Shown: positions 1-8,675, numbered from the stretch's first letter. The stretch: 64,000 bases of DNA from Planctomycetota bacterium (GCA_016794035.1 JAEUHS010000129.1:1-64000); one strand, 5' to 3'. Notes: generated from the sequence alone by a model not told the origin. A program made the numbers and translations.

Positions 1-161
1 AGAAGGTCGCGAGGCCCCCGGTACGGCGCCTACGGCGTCCATGAACCGCGTACCGACGTGCGCCACCCGACCGTCACTTCACGACTTCGCGTCACCGAAG
101 TAGCGGCCCGCCAATCTCGAAACCGGATCGGCGGGCAGTTGGCCTTCCGTGGCGCAGACTC
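1..161. other. Window edge, no gene recognised
   Basis: This stretch lies downstream of rpmH. I looked for an rnpA start on the minus strand and found none with the typical basic N-terminus. Short open frames exist on both strands but resemble nothing. A gene beginning near the edge cannot be excluded. Confidence 0.3.
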
Positions 162-296
162 CTAGCCGACGCGGAACTTGCCCGAGCGGCGGATCTTGCG
201 CTTGATGACCTTGCGGCCACCAGCGGTCTTGCTGCGGGTGCGGAAGCCGACCTGCTTGAGGCGCTTCATCTTCGAACGGCGGACCTTGAGCTTCAT
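162..296 (-). CDS. rpmH: 50S ribosomal protein L34
   Basis: This encodes the 44-residue large-subunit ribosomal protein L34. The sequence is almost entirely basic and carries the family pattern: MKRLKQVGFRTRSKTAGGR is followed by a KVIKRKIRR tail. The N-terminus (MKLKVRRSK) differs from the common MKRTYQPS start but has the right length. The ATG at 296 is chosen because the basic L34 core begins directly after it, although the frame stays open far upstream. A strong promoter lies upstream at 357-385. In many bacteria rnpA follows rpmH, but no convincing rnpA start is visible in the 161 bases left before the window edge. Confidence 0.9.
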   Translation of the reverse strand: MKLKVRRSKMKRLKQVGFRTRSKTAGGRKVIKRKIRRSGKFRVG

Positions 297-356
297 GGCG
301 GCACTCGGAGTCGGGCGGGCGCGAACGGTTTCGCTGCCGGCCGAATCGGGGGAAGG

Positions 357-385
357 AGCGTAGCGAGACCGGCGCGGCAGGTCAA
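357..385 (-). promoter_or_regulatory. rpmH promoter
   Basis: Read on the minus strand, a -35 box TTGACC (380-385) is separated by exactly 17 nt from a -10 box TACGCT (357-362), followed by CCTTCCCC. This is a good housekeeping sigma-factor promoter. The predicted start leaves a leader of about 55 nt before the rpmH ATG. Confidence 0.7.
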
Positions 386-414
386 CGCGTTCGTCGGCGC
401 CTCGCCGCCGCGCG

Positions 415-443
415 TTGACCCGTCCCCCCTCGGCCGGCATCGT
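415..443 (+). promoter_or_regulatory. Possible promoter of the GT4 gene
   Basis: TTGACC (415-420) lies 17 nt before CATCGT (438-443). Transcription from here would start at or next to the ATG at 450, so the message would be leaderless. The -35 is good and the -10 weak. Confidence 0.4.
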
Positions 444-449
444 GCGTCG

Positions 450-1736
450 ATGCGCGTGCTGCTGCTCTGCCATGGCTTGCCCCCGGACAGCGTCGGCGGC
501 GTCGAGCAGCACGTCAGCGGGCTGGCCGAGGCACTGGCCGCAGCCGGGCACCAGGTCCACGTGTTCGCGCGCGCCGACCTGCCGGCGCTGGACCAAGGCG
601 CCTTCGTCGCCACCGCGACCGGCAATCCGCGGGTCACGCGCGTCGCCTACCGATGGCAGGGCGTCGACTCGCTGGACGCCACCTACCTGTGCCCGCCGAT
701 GGCCGCCGCGCTGCGACAGTTCCTCGGCGAGCGCCGCGCCGCCGGCGAGACCTTCGACGTCGCCCACGTGCACCACCTGACCGGCATGTCGACGGATGCG
801 CTGGGCGAACTGGCCGCAGCCGGCATCGCGACCGTGCTGACGCTGCACGACTACTGGCTGTTCTGTCCGCGCGGACAGATGTTCCACCGCCGCGAGGAGG
901 TCTGCGAGACCGCCGCGCCGGCACGCTGCGCCGAATGCCTGCAGGCCACGTTCCCGCACTGGCTGGATGCAGCCAACCGCGACGCCGCCGTCGCCCGCAT
1001 CCAGGACCGCGCCCGCGCCGCGCTGCGGCTGCCGCAGCGGCTGGTGGTGCCGAGCGCGCGGGCGGTGCCGCCGTTCGTCGCGCTCGGCGTGCCCGCCGAG
1101 CGCTTCACGGTGGTCGAGAACGGCGTCGACACACAACGGCTGCACGGCATCGAACTGCCCGCGGCGGGCCCGGGGCCGCTGCGCGTCGGCTACTTCGGCA
1201 CGCTGCTGCCGAGCAAGGGCCTGCACGTGCTGCTCGACGCGGTCCTGGCGCTGCCGCCCGGCACCGTCAGCCTGCGCATCCACGGCAACGCGGTGCCCTA
1301 CCACGGCGACGAGAGCTACCTGACGCGCTGCTTCCAGCGCCTGCGACCCGGCAGCGACGTGCACTACGGCGGCCCCTACACCGCCGACGAGCTGCCGCAC
1401 CTGCTGGCGTCGGTCGACGTGCTGGCCGCGCCGGCGCTGTGGCACGAGGCGTTCGGCCTGACGGTGCGCGAAGGGCTGGCGGCGGCGCGCCCGGTGCTGG
1501 TCAGCCGCATCGGCGGCCTGCAGGACGCGGTCGTCGACGGCGTGCAGGGCCGCGTGCTGCCGCCGGGCGACGTCGCCGCCTGGCGCGCCGCGATCGCCGA
1601 ACTGGCGGCCGACCGGGCCCTGGTCGCGCGCCTCGCGCGCGCCGCCCGGCCGCGCGCTCGCGGCTTCCAGGCGATGGCGGCCGAGCTGCTGGCCGTCTAC
1701 GCGGACGCCCGCGCGGCGGTCGCGCCGGCAACTTGA
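450..1736 (+). CDS. Glycosyltransferase family 4 (GT-B fold)
   Basis: This is a 428-residue cytoplasmic sugar transferase of the GT4 family, likely acting on a surface glycan or glycolipid. The N-terminal Rossmann half has the GGVEQ motif at residues 16-20, where GT4 enzymes carry GG(x)xxH near the acceptor site. The C-terminal donor half has RVGYFGTLLPSKGLHVLLDA and the E-x7-E signature (E333 and E341 in HEAFGLTVREG), which binds the nucleotide sugar. A cysteine cluster near residues 150-168 (CETAAPARCAEC) is unusual and could bind a metal. The gene stands alone, divergent from rpmH. The substrate cannot be read from the sequence. Confidence 0.85.
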   Translation: MRVLLLCHGLPPDSVGGVEQHVSGLAEALAAAGHQVHVFARADLPALDQGAFVATATGNPRVTRVAYRWQGVDSLDATYLCPPMAAALRQFLGERRAAGETFDVAHVHHLTGMSTDALGELAAAGIATVLTLHDYWLFCPRGQMFHRREEVCETAAPARCAECLQATFPHWLDAANRDAAVARIQDRARAALRLPQRLVVPSARAVPPFVALGVPAERFTVVENGVDTQRLHGIELPAAGPGPLRVGYFGTLLPSKGLHVLLDAVLALPPGTVSLRIHGNAVPYHGDESYLTRCFQRLRPGSDVHYGGPYTADELPHLLASVDVLAAPALWHEAFGLTVREGLAAARPVLVSRIGGLQDAVVDGVQGRVLPPGDVAAWRAAIAELAADRALVARLARAARPRARGFQAMAAELLAVYADARAAVAPAT

Positions 1737-1761
1737 CCGCCGAGGGGGCCGATCCTACGCT
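1733..1761 (+). promoter_or_regulatory. Promoter of the TPR/alpha-CTD gene
   Basis: TTGACC (1733-1738) overlaps the TGA of the preceding glycosyltransferase gene and is followed, after exactly 17 nt, by TACGCT (1756-1761) and CCTTGCCC. Both boxes and the spacing are identical to the rpmH promoter. The predicted leader is about 78 nt. Confidence 0.65.
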
Positions 1762-1845
1762 CCTTGCCCTTTTCGCCGAGCCGCTGGCGCCGCGGCCAGG
1801 CAGCCACGCTGCCCCCGAAGCGCACCCATACCTGCAGGAAACTCG

Positions 1846-3162
1846 ATGACGGACACGGTCACCAACGACCCCATCCCCTCGCTCGACCCGTCCAGTCTGT
1901 TGGCTGGCGAGATGACCGCCGGCAAGCTCGACGCGTTCCGCGCGGCGGTCTTCCAGACGGTCGACTCCGTCGAACAACTGCGCGACTGGCTCGCGACCCC
2001 GCCGGCGAAGGGCACGGCGCGCGGCGTCGCGCTGTGGGCCCTCGGCCGGCACGACGAAGCCGTGCCGCTGCTCAGCAGCGACAAGCAGAACCCGATCGTC
2101 GCGCTCTGCCTCGCCAGCAGCCACGCCGCGCTCGGCAACCTCGACGAGGCGGCGCGCCTGCTGCCGCATCGCGAACGCGATGCCGCCCAGGCCCTGGTCT
2201 GGTTGCGCGGACTCGACACCGCCGGCGCCGGTGAGCGCCTGGCCAAGGACGCCGCCAAGCTGCAGTCCCTGCTCGGCCCCGCCGACCGCAAGTACTTCGA
2301 GGGCCGCGTGCACGAACTCGAGCACGACAGCCGCGCCGCGATCGCCTGCTACGACGACGCCCTGGCCGCCGACGGCAATCACAAGCAGGCCCTGTTCCGG
2401 CTCGCGGTCAACGTCGACCTGCGCGGCGAGGACGAGGAGGCGCGCGAGCTCTACGAACGCGCCCTGATGGCGCCGCCCGTCAACGTCGCCTGCGTCGTCA
2501 ACCTCGGCGTACTCTACGAGGACATGGGCAACTACCGCCGCGCGATGCAGTGCTTCGACCTCGCGCTGCAGGCGAACCCGGACAACGCGCGCGCGCGCCT
2601 GTATCGCCGCGACGCCGCCGCCGCGCTGAACATGTACTACGACGAGGACCAGGAGCGCCGCGACGACAAGCGCAACAAGCTCCTGCGCACCCCGATCAAC
2701 GACTTCGAGCTGTCGGTGCGCAGCCGCAACTGCCTCGCGAAGATGAACATCAAGACGCTGGGCGACCTGGTCAAGAAGACCGAGGCCGAGCTGCTCAGCT
2801 ACAAGAACTTCGGCGAGACGTCGCTGACCGAGATCAAGGAGATCCTGAAGAACAAGGGACTCCGCCTCGGCATGACGGCCGACGAACTGATGAGCAAGGA
2901 CCTCGGCGAGGCCACGGAGCCGACCGCTCGGCCCGAGGAGCAGCCGGATCCGAACAGCCCCGACCCGACGCGGCGGCCGATCAGCGAACTCGATCTGTCG
3001 GTGCGCAGCCGTCGCATCGTCGACCTGCTGAAGATCCGCACGATCGGCGACCTGTCGAGCAAGACGGAGGCCGAGCTGCTGGCCTGCCCGAACTTCGGCC
3101 AGACGTCGCTGAACGAGATCAAGACCAAGCTCGACGAGCTTGGCATGTCGCTGCGCGGCTGA
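1846..3162 (+). CDS. TPR protein with two RNA polymerase alpha-CTD-like domains
   Basis: This 438-residue protein has a helical TPR-type region (about residues 90-265) followed by two copies of the RNA polymerase alpha C-terminal domain. Copy 1 spans about 279-343 (FELSVRSRNCLAKMNIKTLG) and copy 2 about 376-438 (LDLSVRSRRIVDLLKIRTIG). Each keeps the helix-hairpin-helix end (NFGETSLTEIK, NFGQTSLNEIK). In alpha, this fold contacts UP-element DNA and activators. I infer a DNA- or polymerase-binding adaptor; related TPR/alpha-CTD proteins are known from planctomycetes without a settled role. There is no signal peptide. The gene shares its promoter type with rpmH and may be cotranscribed with ruvA 25 nt downstream. 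Confidence 0.85.
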   Translation: MTDTVTNDPIPSLDPSSLLAGEMTAGKLDAFRAAVFQTVDSVEQLRDWLATPPAKGTARGVALWALGRHDEAVPLLSSDKQNPIVALCLASSHAALGNLDEAARLLPHRERDAAQALVWLRGLDTAGAGERLAKDAAKLQSLLGPADRKYFEGRVHELEHDSRAAIACYDDALAADGNHKQALFRLAVNVDLRGEDEEARELYERALMAPPVNVACVVNLGVLYEDMGNYRRAMQCFDLALQANPDNARARLYRRDAAAALNMYYDEDQERRDDKRNKLLRTPINDFELSVRSRNCLAKMNIKTLGDLVKKTEAELLSYKNFGETSLTEIKEILKNKGLRLGMTADELMSKDLGEATEPTARPEEQPDPNSPDPTRRPISELDLSVRSRRIVDLLKIRTIGDLSSKTEAELLACPNFGQTSLNEIKTKLDELGMSLRG

Positions 3163-3187
3163 GCGCCGCGCTCCGGCGCAACCGCGC

Positions 3188-3781
3188 ATGTACGACCACC
3201 TCGTCGGCGAAGTCGTCGAGAAGCACCCGTCGCGCGTCGTCGTGCGCTGCGGCGGCGTCGGCTACGAGTGCCGCGTGTCGCTGACGACCGTCGCCGAGCT
3301 GACGGTCGGCGCGACGCAGCAGGTGTTCACGCTGCTGCACGTGGTCGACGGCATGCCGTCGCTGCTCGGTTTCGCCACCCGTGACGAACGCGACCTGACC
3401 CGGCGCCTGCTGTCGGTCAGCAGCATCGGACCGTCGATCGCGCTGGCGCTGCTCGGCGTCTACACGCCGGGCGAACTCGCGGCGACGATCTCGCGCGGCG
3501 ACGTGCCGGCGCTGCGCCGGGTCAAGGGCATCGGCCAGAAGATCGCCGAGCGCCTGTGCCTCGAGCTGCGCGACGCGATGCGGGCGTTCGCGAGCACGGC
3601 GACCGGCGGGCCGGTGCTGACGCTGCCGATGCAGTCGGCCGACGACGCGATCGCGGCCCTGGTGACGCTCGGCTTCACCGAGAAGGACGCGCGCGACAAG
3701 GTCGACCGCGTGCGGCGACGGCCCGACGCGGCGGCGTCCACCGACACCGAGTCGCTGGTCAAGGCCGTGCTGCAGATGTGA
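3188..3781 (+). CDS. ruvA: Holliday junction branch-migration protein RuvA
   Basis: RuvA tetramers bind the four-way junction and load the RuvB motor during recombinational repair. The 197-residue sequence has the N-terminal OB fold (MYDHLVGEVVEKHPSRVVV), two helix-hairpin-helix motifs (VSSIGPSIALALLG and VKGIGQKIAERLCLEL) and the small C-terminal RuvB-binding domain (SADDAIAALVTLGFTEKDA). The ATG at 3188 gives the standard N-terminus; longer open sequence upstream is out of character. ruvB and ruvC are not adjacent. Confidence 0.95.
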   Translation: MYDHLVGEVVEKHPSRVVVRCGGVGYECRVSLTTVAELTVGATQQVFTLLHVVDGMPSLLGFATRDERDLTRRLLSVSSIGPSIALALLGVYTPGELAATISRGDVPALRRVKGIGQKIAERLCLELRDAMRAFASTATGGPVLTLPMQSADDAIAALVTLGFTEKDARDKVDRVRRRPDAAASTDTESLVKAVLQM

Positions 3782-3800
3782 CCGCGCCGGCCGCGCGTCA
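3779..3800. terminator. Hairpin between convergent ruvA and mnmG
   Basis: TGAC-CGCG pairs with CGCG-(C)-GTCA around the loop CCGGC, giving an 8-bp stem with one bulged C. The stem contains the stop codons of both convergent genes (TGA at 3779-3781, TCA at 3798-3800). There is no T tract, so its action as a terminator is inferred from position. Confidence 0.4.
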
Positions 3801-5615
3801 GCAGCCGAGCTTGACCAGCAGCAGCTGCACGTCGGCCTGGCGCACGCCGGCGAGACGCGACGCCTCGCCGAGCGTCAGCGGCCGCCGCTGCAGCAGCTGC
3901 GCCCGCGCCTCGTTGCTGAGGCCGGTCACCGCGCCGTAGTCGAACGCCGTCGGGATGCGACGCTGCTCCATGCGACGCAGCCGGTCGACCTCCATCGCCT
4001 GGCGTTCGACGTAGCCCGCGTACTTGACCTCGGCCTCCAGCTCGGCGAGCTCGCCGGCCGTCAGCGACATCGCCGCGAACGTCGCGTCCCAGGCCAGCAG
4101 GTCGGCGGTCGTGACCTCGGGGCGGCGCAGCCACTCGAGCAGGCTCTTGCCGCCGCGGCGCGTCGTGTCGAGCCAGCGCCGGGCCGCCAGCAGGCGCCGT
4201 TCCTTGTCGCGCACGGCGTCGGCCGCGGCCGCATCGACGAGCCCCAGACGCTCGCCGAGCGGGGTCAGCCGGCGGTCGGCGTTGTCGCTGCGCAGCAGCA
4301 GCCGGAACTCGGCGCGGCTGGTGAACATCCGGTACGGTTCGCTCGGATTCACGCGGCACAGGTCGTCGACCATGACGCCGAGGTAGGCGGTCGCCCGGTC
4401 GAACACGACGGGGTCCTGGCCGCGCGCGAAACGGGCCGCATTCAGGCCGGCCACGAGCCCCTGCCCGGCGGCCTCCTCGTAGCCGCTGGTGCCGTTGATC
4501 TGGCCGGCGGCGAACAGCCCGCGCAGCGCGGCGACCTGCAGGTCGCCGCGGATCTGGTCGGTGACGATGTGGTCGTATTCGACCGCATAGCCGTGCCGCA
4601 GCACCTGCACCTCTTCGAGGCCGGGGATCGTGCGCAGGAACTGCTCCTGCACCTCGGACGGCAGGCTGGTGCTGACGCCGTTCGGGTAGATCTCGATCGA
4701 GTCGCGGCCTTCGGGCTCGAGGAACACCGGGTGCGACTCCTGCGCGGCGAAGCGCACCACCTTGTCCTCGACGCTCGGGCAATAGCGCGGCCCGGTGCCC
4801 CGGATGCGACCCTGCACCATCGGCGACAGATGCGCGTGGCGGCGGATCACCGCGTGCGTCGCCGGGTTCGTGCGCGTCAGCCAGCAGCACATCTGCGGCC
4901 GATCGATGCGCCGGGTGCGGAACGAGAACGGCTGCGGCGGGTCGTCGCCGGGCTGCCGTTCGCAGCGCGAGAAGTCGATCGAGGCGCGGTGCAGGCGCGG
5001 CGGGGTGCCGGTCTTGTGCCGCCCGAGCCGGATGCCGAACGAACGCAGCGAGTCGCTGATGCGCGTCGCGGCCGATTCGCCATGGCGCCCGCCCGGCGCC
5101 TCCCAGCTGCCGGCGAACAGGCGCCCGCCGAGGAAGGTGCCGGTGGTCAGCACCACCGCCGGCGCACCGAGGTGCGAGCCGCAGGCGAGTTCGACGCCGT
5201 CGACGCGGGCGCCGCCCACGGCGGCGCGCAGCGCCACCGCCTCGCCGGTGATCACGGTCAGATTCGGCAGTCCGAGCACCCGCGCCGCCATCGTGCGGTT
5301 GTAGGCATCGCGGTCGCACTGCGCGCGCGGCGAACGCACGGCCGGTCCCTTGCTCGTGTTCAGCATCCGGAACTGGATGCCGGTCGCGTCGGTGACCAGC
5401 GCCATCTCGCCGCCGAGCGCATCGATCTCGCGCACGAGCTGGCCCTTCGCCAGCCCGCCGATCGCCGGGTTGCACGACATGCGGCCGATGGCCGCCGGGT
5501 CGAGCACCACCATCGCGGTGCGGCAGCCGAGCCGCGCCGCCGCCGAGGCCGCCTCGACCCCGGCGTGACCGCCACCCACCACCAGGACGTCGAAGTCTCG
5601 CTGCACGACCCGCAT
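3798..5615 (-). CDS. mnmG: tRNA uridine-5-carboxymethylaminomethyl modification enzyme MnmG (GidA)
   Basis: MnmG is the FAD-dependent subunit that, with MnmE, adds the carboxymethylaminomethyl group to wobble uridine 34 of certain tRNAs. The protein has 605 residues, close to the usual 620-630. The FAD-binding dinucleotide motif VVGGGHAGVEAA is at residues 12-23. Family signatures include MSCNPAIGGLAKG, PRYCPSVEDKVVRF and GQINGTSGYEEAAGQG. The C-terminal helical domain (TAFDYGAVTGLS) is present. mnmE is not in the window. The ATG at 5615 gives the expected N-terminus. Confidence 0.97.
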   Translation of the reverse strand: MRVVQRDFDVLVVGGGHAGVEAASAAARLGCRTAMVVLDPAAIGRMSCNPAIGGLAKGQLVREIDALGGEMALVTDATGIQFRMLNTSKGPAVRSPRAQCDRDAYNRTMAARVLGLPNLTVITGEAVALRAAVGGARVDGVELACGSHLGAPAVVLTTGTFLGGRLFAGSWEAPGGRHGESAATRISDSLRSFGIRLGRHKTGTPPRLHRASIDFSRCERQPGDDPPQPFSFRTRRIDRPQMCCWLTRTNPATHAVIRRHAHLSPMVQGRIRGTGPRYCPSVEDKVVRFAAQESHPVFLEPEGRDSIEIYPNGVSTSLPSEVQEQFLRTIPGLEEVQVLRHGYAVEYDHIVTDQIRGDLQVAALRGLFAAGQINGTSGYEEAAGQGLVAGLNAARFARGQDPVVFDRATAYLGVMVDDLCRVNPSEPYRMFTSRAEFRLLLRSDNADRRLTPLGERLGLVDAAAADAVRDKERRLLAARRWLDTTRRGGKSLLEWLRRPEVTTADLLAWDATFAAMSLTAGELAELEAEVKYAGYVERQAMEVDRLRRMEQRRIPTAFDYGAVTGLSNEARAQLLQRRPLTLGEASRLAGVRQADVQLLLVKLGC

Positions 5616-5658
5616 CGCTTAGCCGGCCGCGGCCGCGGCGCAAGTGGCAGCGCCGGGT

Positions 5659-5733
5659 TCAGTCCACCACCGGCACGGATCGCGCGTAGATGGCGCGCAA
5701 CAGCAGCCGGTGACGCAACACGTAGTTCCACAT
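5659..5733 (-). CDS. Possible 24-residue basic small protein upstream of mnmG
   Basis: A 25-codon frame begins MWNYVLRHRLL and ends SVPVVD. Its codons look coding for this genome: third positions are about 90 percent G/C while second positions are only about one third G/C. A GGAG sits 5 nt before the ATG, and an in-frame stop 12 codons upstream rules out a longer N-terminus. The peptide is rich in Arg and hydrophobic residues. It could be a leader peptide or a small membrane-binding protein. I recognise no family. Confidence 0.35.
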   Translation of the reverse strand: MWNYVLRHRLLLRAIYARSVPVVD

Positions 5734-5787
5734 GCCGGCTCCATCGGCAAAGGCGGCGGCGCCCCTTCAATGGCCCGGGCGGGCGCG

Positions 5788-5793
5788 TAGACT
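5788..5793 (+). promoter_or_regulatory. -10-like box just before the HEAT/TPR gene
   Basis: TAGACT ends 7 nt before the ATG at 5801. No good -35 is visible (CTTCAA at 5765-5770 is the best placed). The spacing suggests a leaderless message. Confidence 0.35.
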
Positions 5794-5800
5794 TGGCGGC

Positions 5801-7102
5801 ATGCGCACGAGGTTGCCGTTCGCCCTTTGTCTCGCCGCGCTGGCGCCGGCCGCGCTGGCCCAGGTGGCACTGGCCGATCTGCCGCAGCTGGCGCGCGACC
5901 GCGCCGAACGCAGCCGGCCGGGTCAGGTGCAGGCGCTGGCGCCGTACCTGGCCGACCTGGCGCTCGACTACCGCGAGAACCAGGTGTTCCTCGACCAGCG
6001 CATCGCCGAAGCGGCGGCGATCGGCGACGGCCTGGTGCCGCTGTTGCTGGAGAAGCTGCAGCCGGCGACCGGCGGCGAGGCCGCGCGCAACCTGGCCGGC
6101 AACTGCCGCCGGATCCTCGAGCGCCTCGATCCGTCGGCGTTCGTCGATGCGCTCGGCGAGATGGCGAACGGCAGCCACGACGTCGCCCGTGCCGAGGCGA
6201 TCCGCCTGCTCGGCTTCGCCCAGGCGCCGCGGGCGGTGCAGGTGCTGACCGACCTGCTCGACCGCACCACCGGCGAGGAGAAGCGGCTGGTCGTGCGTTC
6301 GCTGCGGCTGCTGCGCGCGCCATCGGCCGCCACGAAGGTGGTCGCGGGGCTCGGCTCGAACGACCGCCTGCTGCGCGAGGAGGTGCTCGCCTACCTGGTC
6401 GCCGCCCAGCCGGCGCAGGTGGCCGACACCGTGATCCAGGCCCTGGCCGCCGAGCGCGACAACCGGCTGCTGCCCCAGTACGTCGAGTACTTCATCGCCA
6501 GCGTGCACGGCAACGACGCGGCCGCCCGCGCCCTGCTGCCGCTGCTCGACCGCGAGAAGCTCGACTGGCAGGACACCCTGCGCCTGGTCACCGGCATGGC
6601 GACGATCGCGCCGAAGGACCACGATCCGACCTGCCGCCGCATGCTGGAGATCATCGATTCGGGCGACACCACCTCGCTGGCCGTGCAGGCCGCGGTGACG
6701 CTGCGCGCGCTCGGCGACCGCCAGGGGGTCACCAAGCTGCAGCGCGCGCTCAACGAGCAGCTGCGCCGGCCGCAGCGCCGCCGCGAGGCCGGCCTCTACG
6801 AACAGCGCGCCAACCTGTCGTTCGCCATCGAGGACTACAGCGACGCGATCGGCGACTACGAGCGGATCATCGAGTTCACCGAGGGACCGGCGATGACGCG
6901 CCGCGCCTACGTCGGCATCATCCGCAGCGAGGCCCGGCGCAAGAAGGTGTCCAGCATGATCAAGCAGATGCGCGCCTCCGGCATGACCGTCGCCGAACTG
7001 GAGGCGATCGGCTTCGAGGACGCCGTCGTGCGGGAGACCCTGCAGCAGGACAAGGTGCACACGTTCCTGCAGCAGCTGGCCAAGGAACAGGCGCCGAAGT
7101 GA
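5801..7102 (+). CDS. Exported HEAT/TPR-repeat protein
   Basis: This 433-residue protein starts with a signal peptide (MRTRLPFALCLAALAPAALA) and is therefore probably periplasmic. Residues of about 110-340 form paired helices of HEAT type (for example RNLAGNCRRILERLDPSAFV and AEAIRLLGFAQAPRAVQVL). A TPR-like segment follows near residue 350 (NLSFAIEDYSDAIGDYERII). The C-terminus ends in a charged helical tail. Such repeats make a protein-binding scaffold; no catalytic motif is visible. The ATG at 5801 is preferred over upstream starts because the signal peptide begins there. Confidence 0.7.
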   Translation: MRTRLPFALCLAALAPAALAQVALADLPQLARDRAERSRPGQVQALAPYLADLALDYRENQVFLDQRIAEAAAIGDGLVPLLLEKLQPATGGEAARNLAGNCRRILERLDPSAFVDALGEMANGSHDVARAEAIRLLGFAQAPRAVQVLTDLLDRTTGEEKRLVVRSLRLLRAPSAATKVVAGLGSNDRLLREEVLAYLVAAQPAQVADTVIQALAAERDNRLLPQYVEYFIASVHGNDAAARALLPLLDREKLDWQDTLRLVTGMATIAPKDHDPTCRRMLEIIDSGDTTSLAVQAAVTLRALGDRQGVTKLQRALNEQLRRPQRRREAGLYEQRANLSFAIEDYSDAIGDYERIIEFTEGPAMTRRAYVGIIRSEARRKKVSSMIKQMRASGMTVAELEAIGFEDAVVRETLQQDKVHTFLQQLAKEQAPK

Positions 7103-7115
7103 CCGGCAAGTCCGT

Positions 7116-7144
7116 GCGACGCCGCTCGACGAGCGGCGCGTCGC
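7116..7144 (+). terminator. Hairpin between the HEAT/TPR gene and tig
   Basis: GCGAC-GCCGCTC pairs with GAGCGGC-(GC)-GTCGC around a GAC loop: a 12-bp stem with a 2-nt bulge, 13 nt after the upstream stop codon. It lacks a T tract. It sits directly before the tig promoter, so an insulating terminator role is likely. Confidence 0.45.
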
Positions 7145-7145
7145 C

Positions 7146-7174
7146 TTGACCGGACGGGGCACGAACGCGATGAT
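7146..7174 (+). promoter_or_regulatory. tig promoter
   Basis: TTGACC (7146-7151) is followed after 17 nt by GATGAT (7169-7174), which matches 4 of 6 consensus -10 positions. The predicted leader is about 65 nt. It begins 2 nt after the preceding hairpin. Confidence 0.5.
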
Positions 7175-7246
7175 CTTCGGCCCGTTTCCCACGCCAGCTG
7201 GTCCCGCCCTGGGCGCCGACCAACCCCCGTTCACGCACCGATCGCC

Positions 7247-8560
7247 ATGGAAGTCCAGGTAGCCGAGACCGGCCCCTGCAGCCGTTCCCTCCTCATCACG
7301 GTCCCGTCGGCCTCGGTCGACCAACACCTGGAGCAGATGTACACCGCGGCCCAACGGCAGGTGCAGATGAAGGGGTTTCGCCCCGGCAAGGTGCCACGCG
7401 CGATGATCCAGAAGCACTACGGCAGCAGCATCCTGGCCGAGGCCAAGGAGCAGCTGCTGAACCGGTTCTTCGGCGAGGCCTGCCGCAGCAAGGACCTGTC
7501 CCCGGTCGGTCGCATCGCGATCGACGACTTCGAGCACCTGGAGGTGAAGCCCGGCAGCGAGCTGAAGTTCACCGCCAAGATCGACGTGCGGCCCGTCGTC
7601 GACCTGCAGGAGGTCAAGGGTCTCGAGGTCGAGGCGTTCGAGGCCGAAGCCACCGAAGCGGACGTCGACAACGCGCTGAAGGAGGTCGTGCACCAGAAGC
7701 GGTCGATCCAGAAGACCGACGCCCCGGCGCAGGACGGCGACTTCGTCAAGGGCGACACGACCTTCCTCGACGCCGGCGGCAACGCGGTGCACACGCGCAA
7801 GGGAGTGCAGCTGAACACCCGCATCGCGGTGCACGGCGTCGACGAGGCGGCCTGGACCAGCGCCCTGATCGGCGCCACGGCCGGCAAGTCGATCGACGTG
7901 CCGATCACCTTCCCGGCGACCTTCGAGAAGGAGGCCGTACGCGGCACCACCGGCACCGTGCGCATCGACGTCGCCCAGGTGCTGCGGGTGCAGCCGCCGC
8001 CGATCGACGACAAGCTGGCCGTGGACCTCGGCTTCGCCGACGTGGCGGCGCTGCGGGCCGACCTGACGGCGCGCATCTCGCAGGAGAAACAGCGCCTGGG
8101 CCGCCAGCGGCAGGAGGAGCAGGCCCTGCAGCAGCTGCTGTCCCGCCACGAACTGGCGGTGCCGCCGTCGCTGATCGAGGAACAGCTGGGGGCGTCGCTG
8201 GCCGCCTTCGAGCAGCGCCTGCGCGAGAACGGCGCCGGCGACGACGAAGTGAAGAAGCGCCTGGAAGAGTCGCGGCCCGAGGCCCAACAAGACGCTTCGC
8301 GCCGGGTGCGCCTGTTCTTCCTGATCGAAGCCGTGGCCAAGAAGCAGAAGCTGTTCGTCACCGAAGGCGACGTCGATCAGGAGCTGCGGGCGATCGCGGC
8401 CGCGAACAGCAACGAAGGTCAGCAGATCACCGCGGCGCAGGTCCGCGAGCACCTGGAGCAGCAGAACCGCCTCGGCGAGGTGCGCCTGGGCCTGCTGGAG
8501 CGCAAGGTGCGCAATTTCCTCAGAGACAACGCCAAGATCGTCGATAAGAAGGGCAGTTGA
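7247..8560 (+). CDS. tig: Trigger factor, ribosome-associated chaperone
   Basis: Trigger factor binds at the ribosome exit tunnel and shields nascent chains. The 437-residue protein has the N-terminal ribosome-binding domain with the signature GFRPGKVPRAMIQKHYG (about residues 45-61). A central FKBP-type prolyl isomerase region (about 150-245) follows, then a long helical C-terminal chaperone domain rich in Gln and Glu. The order tig-clpP-clpX is conserved in many bacteria and couples folding with proteolysis. Initiation at 7247 gives the usual short N-terminus (MEVQVAETGPCSRSL). Confidence 0.95.
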   Translation: MEVQVAETGPCSRSLLITVPSASVDQHLEQMYTAAQRQVQMKGFRPGKVPRAMIQKHYGSSILAEAKEQLLNRFFGEACRSKDLSPVGRIAIDDFEHLEVKPGSELKFTAKIDVRPVVDLQEVKGLEVEAFEAEATEADVDNALKEVVHQKRSIQKTDAPAQDGDFVKGDTTFLDAGGNAVHTRKGVQLNTRIAVHGVDEAAWTSALIGATAGKSIDVPITFPATFEKEAVRGTTGTVRIDVAQVLRVQPPPIDDKLAVDLGFADVAALRADLTARISQEKQRLGRQRQEEQALQQLLSRHELAVPPSLIEEQLGASLAAFEQRLRENGAGDDEVKKRLEESRPEAQQDASRRVRLFFLIEAVAKKQKLFVTEGDVDQELRAIAAANSNEGQQITAAQVREHLEQQNRLGEVRLGLLERKVRNFLRDNAKIVDKKGS

Positions 8561-8675
8561 TCGAAGTCCCGGCACTGGTCCAGGTGCCGGCCCCCGGGCC
8601 GGCTGCGGTCCGGCGCCGACCCGATCGACGCCCCCACCGACGCCCCCACCCCCGCCCCAGCGGAGCGACCAGCGT

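Noticed and set aside
1..161. Expected rnpA after rpmH
   Set aside because: No basic RnpA-like N-terminus is seen on the minus strand in the available bases.
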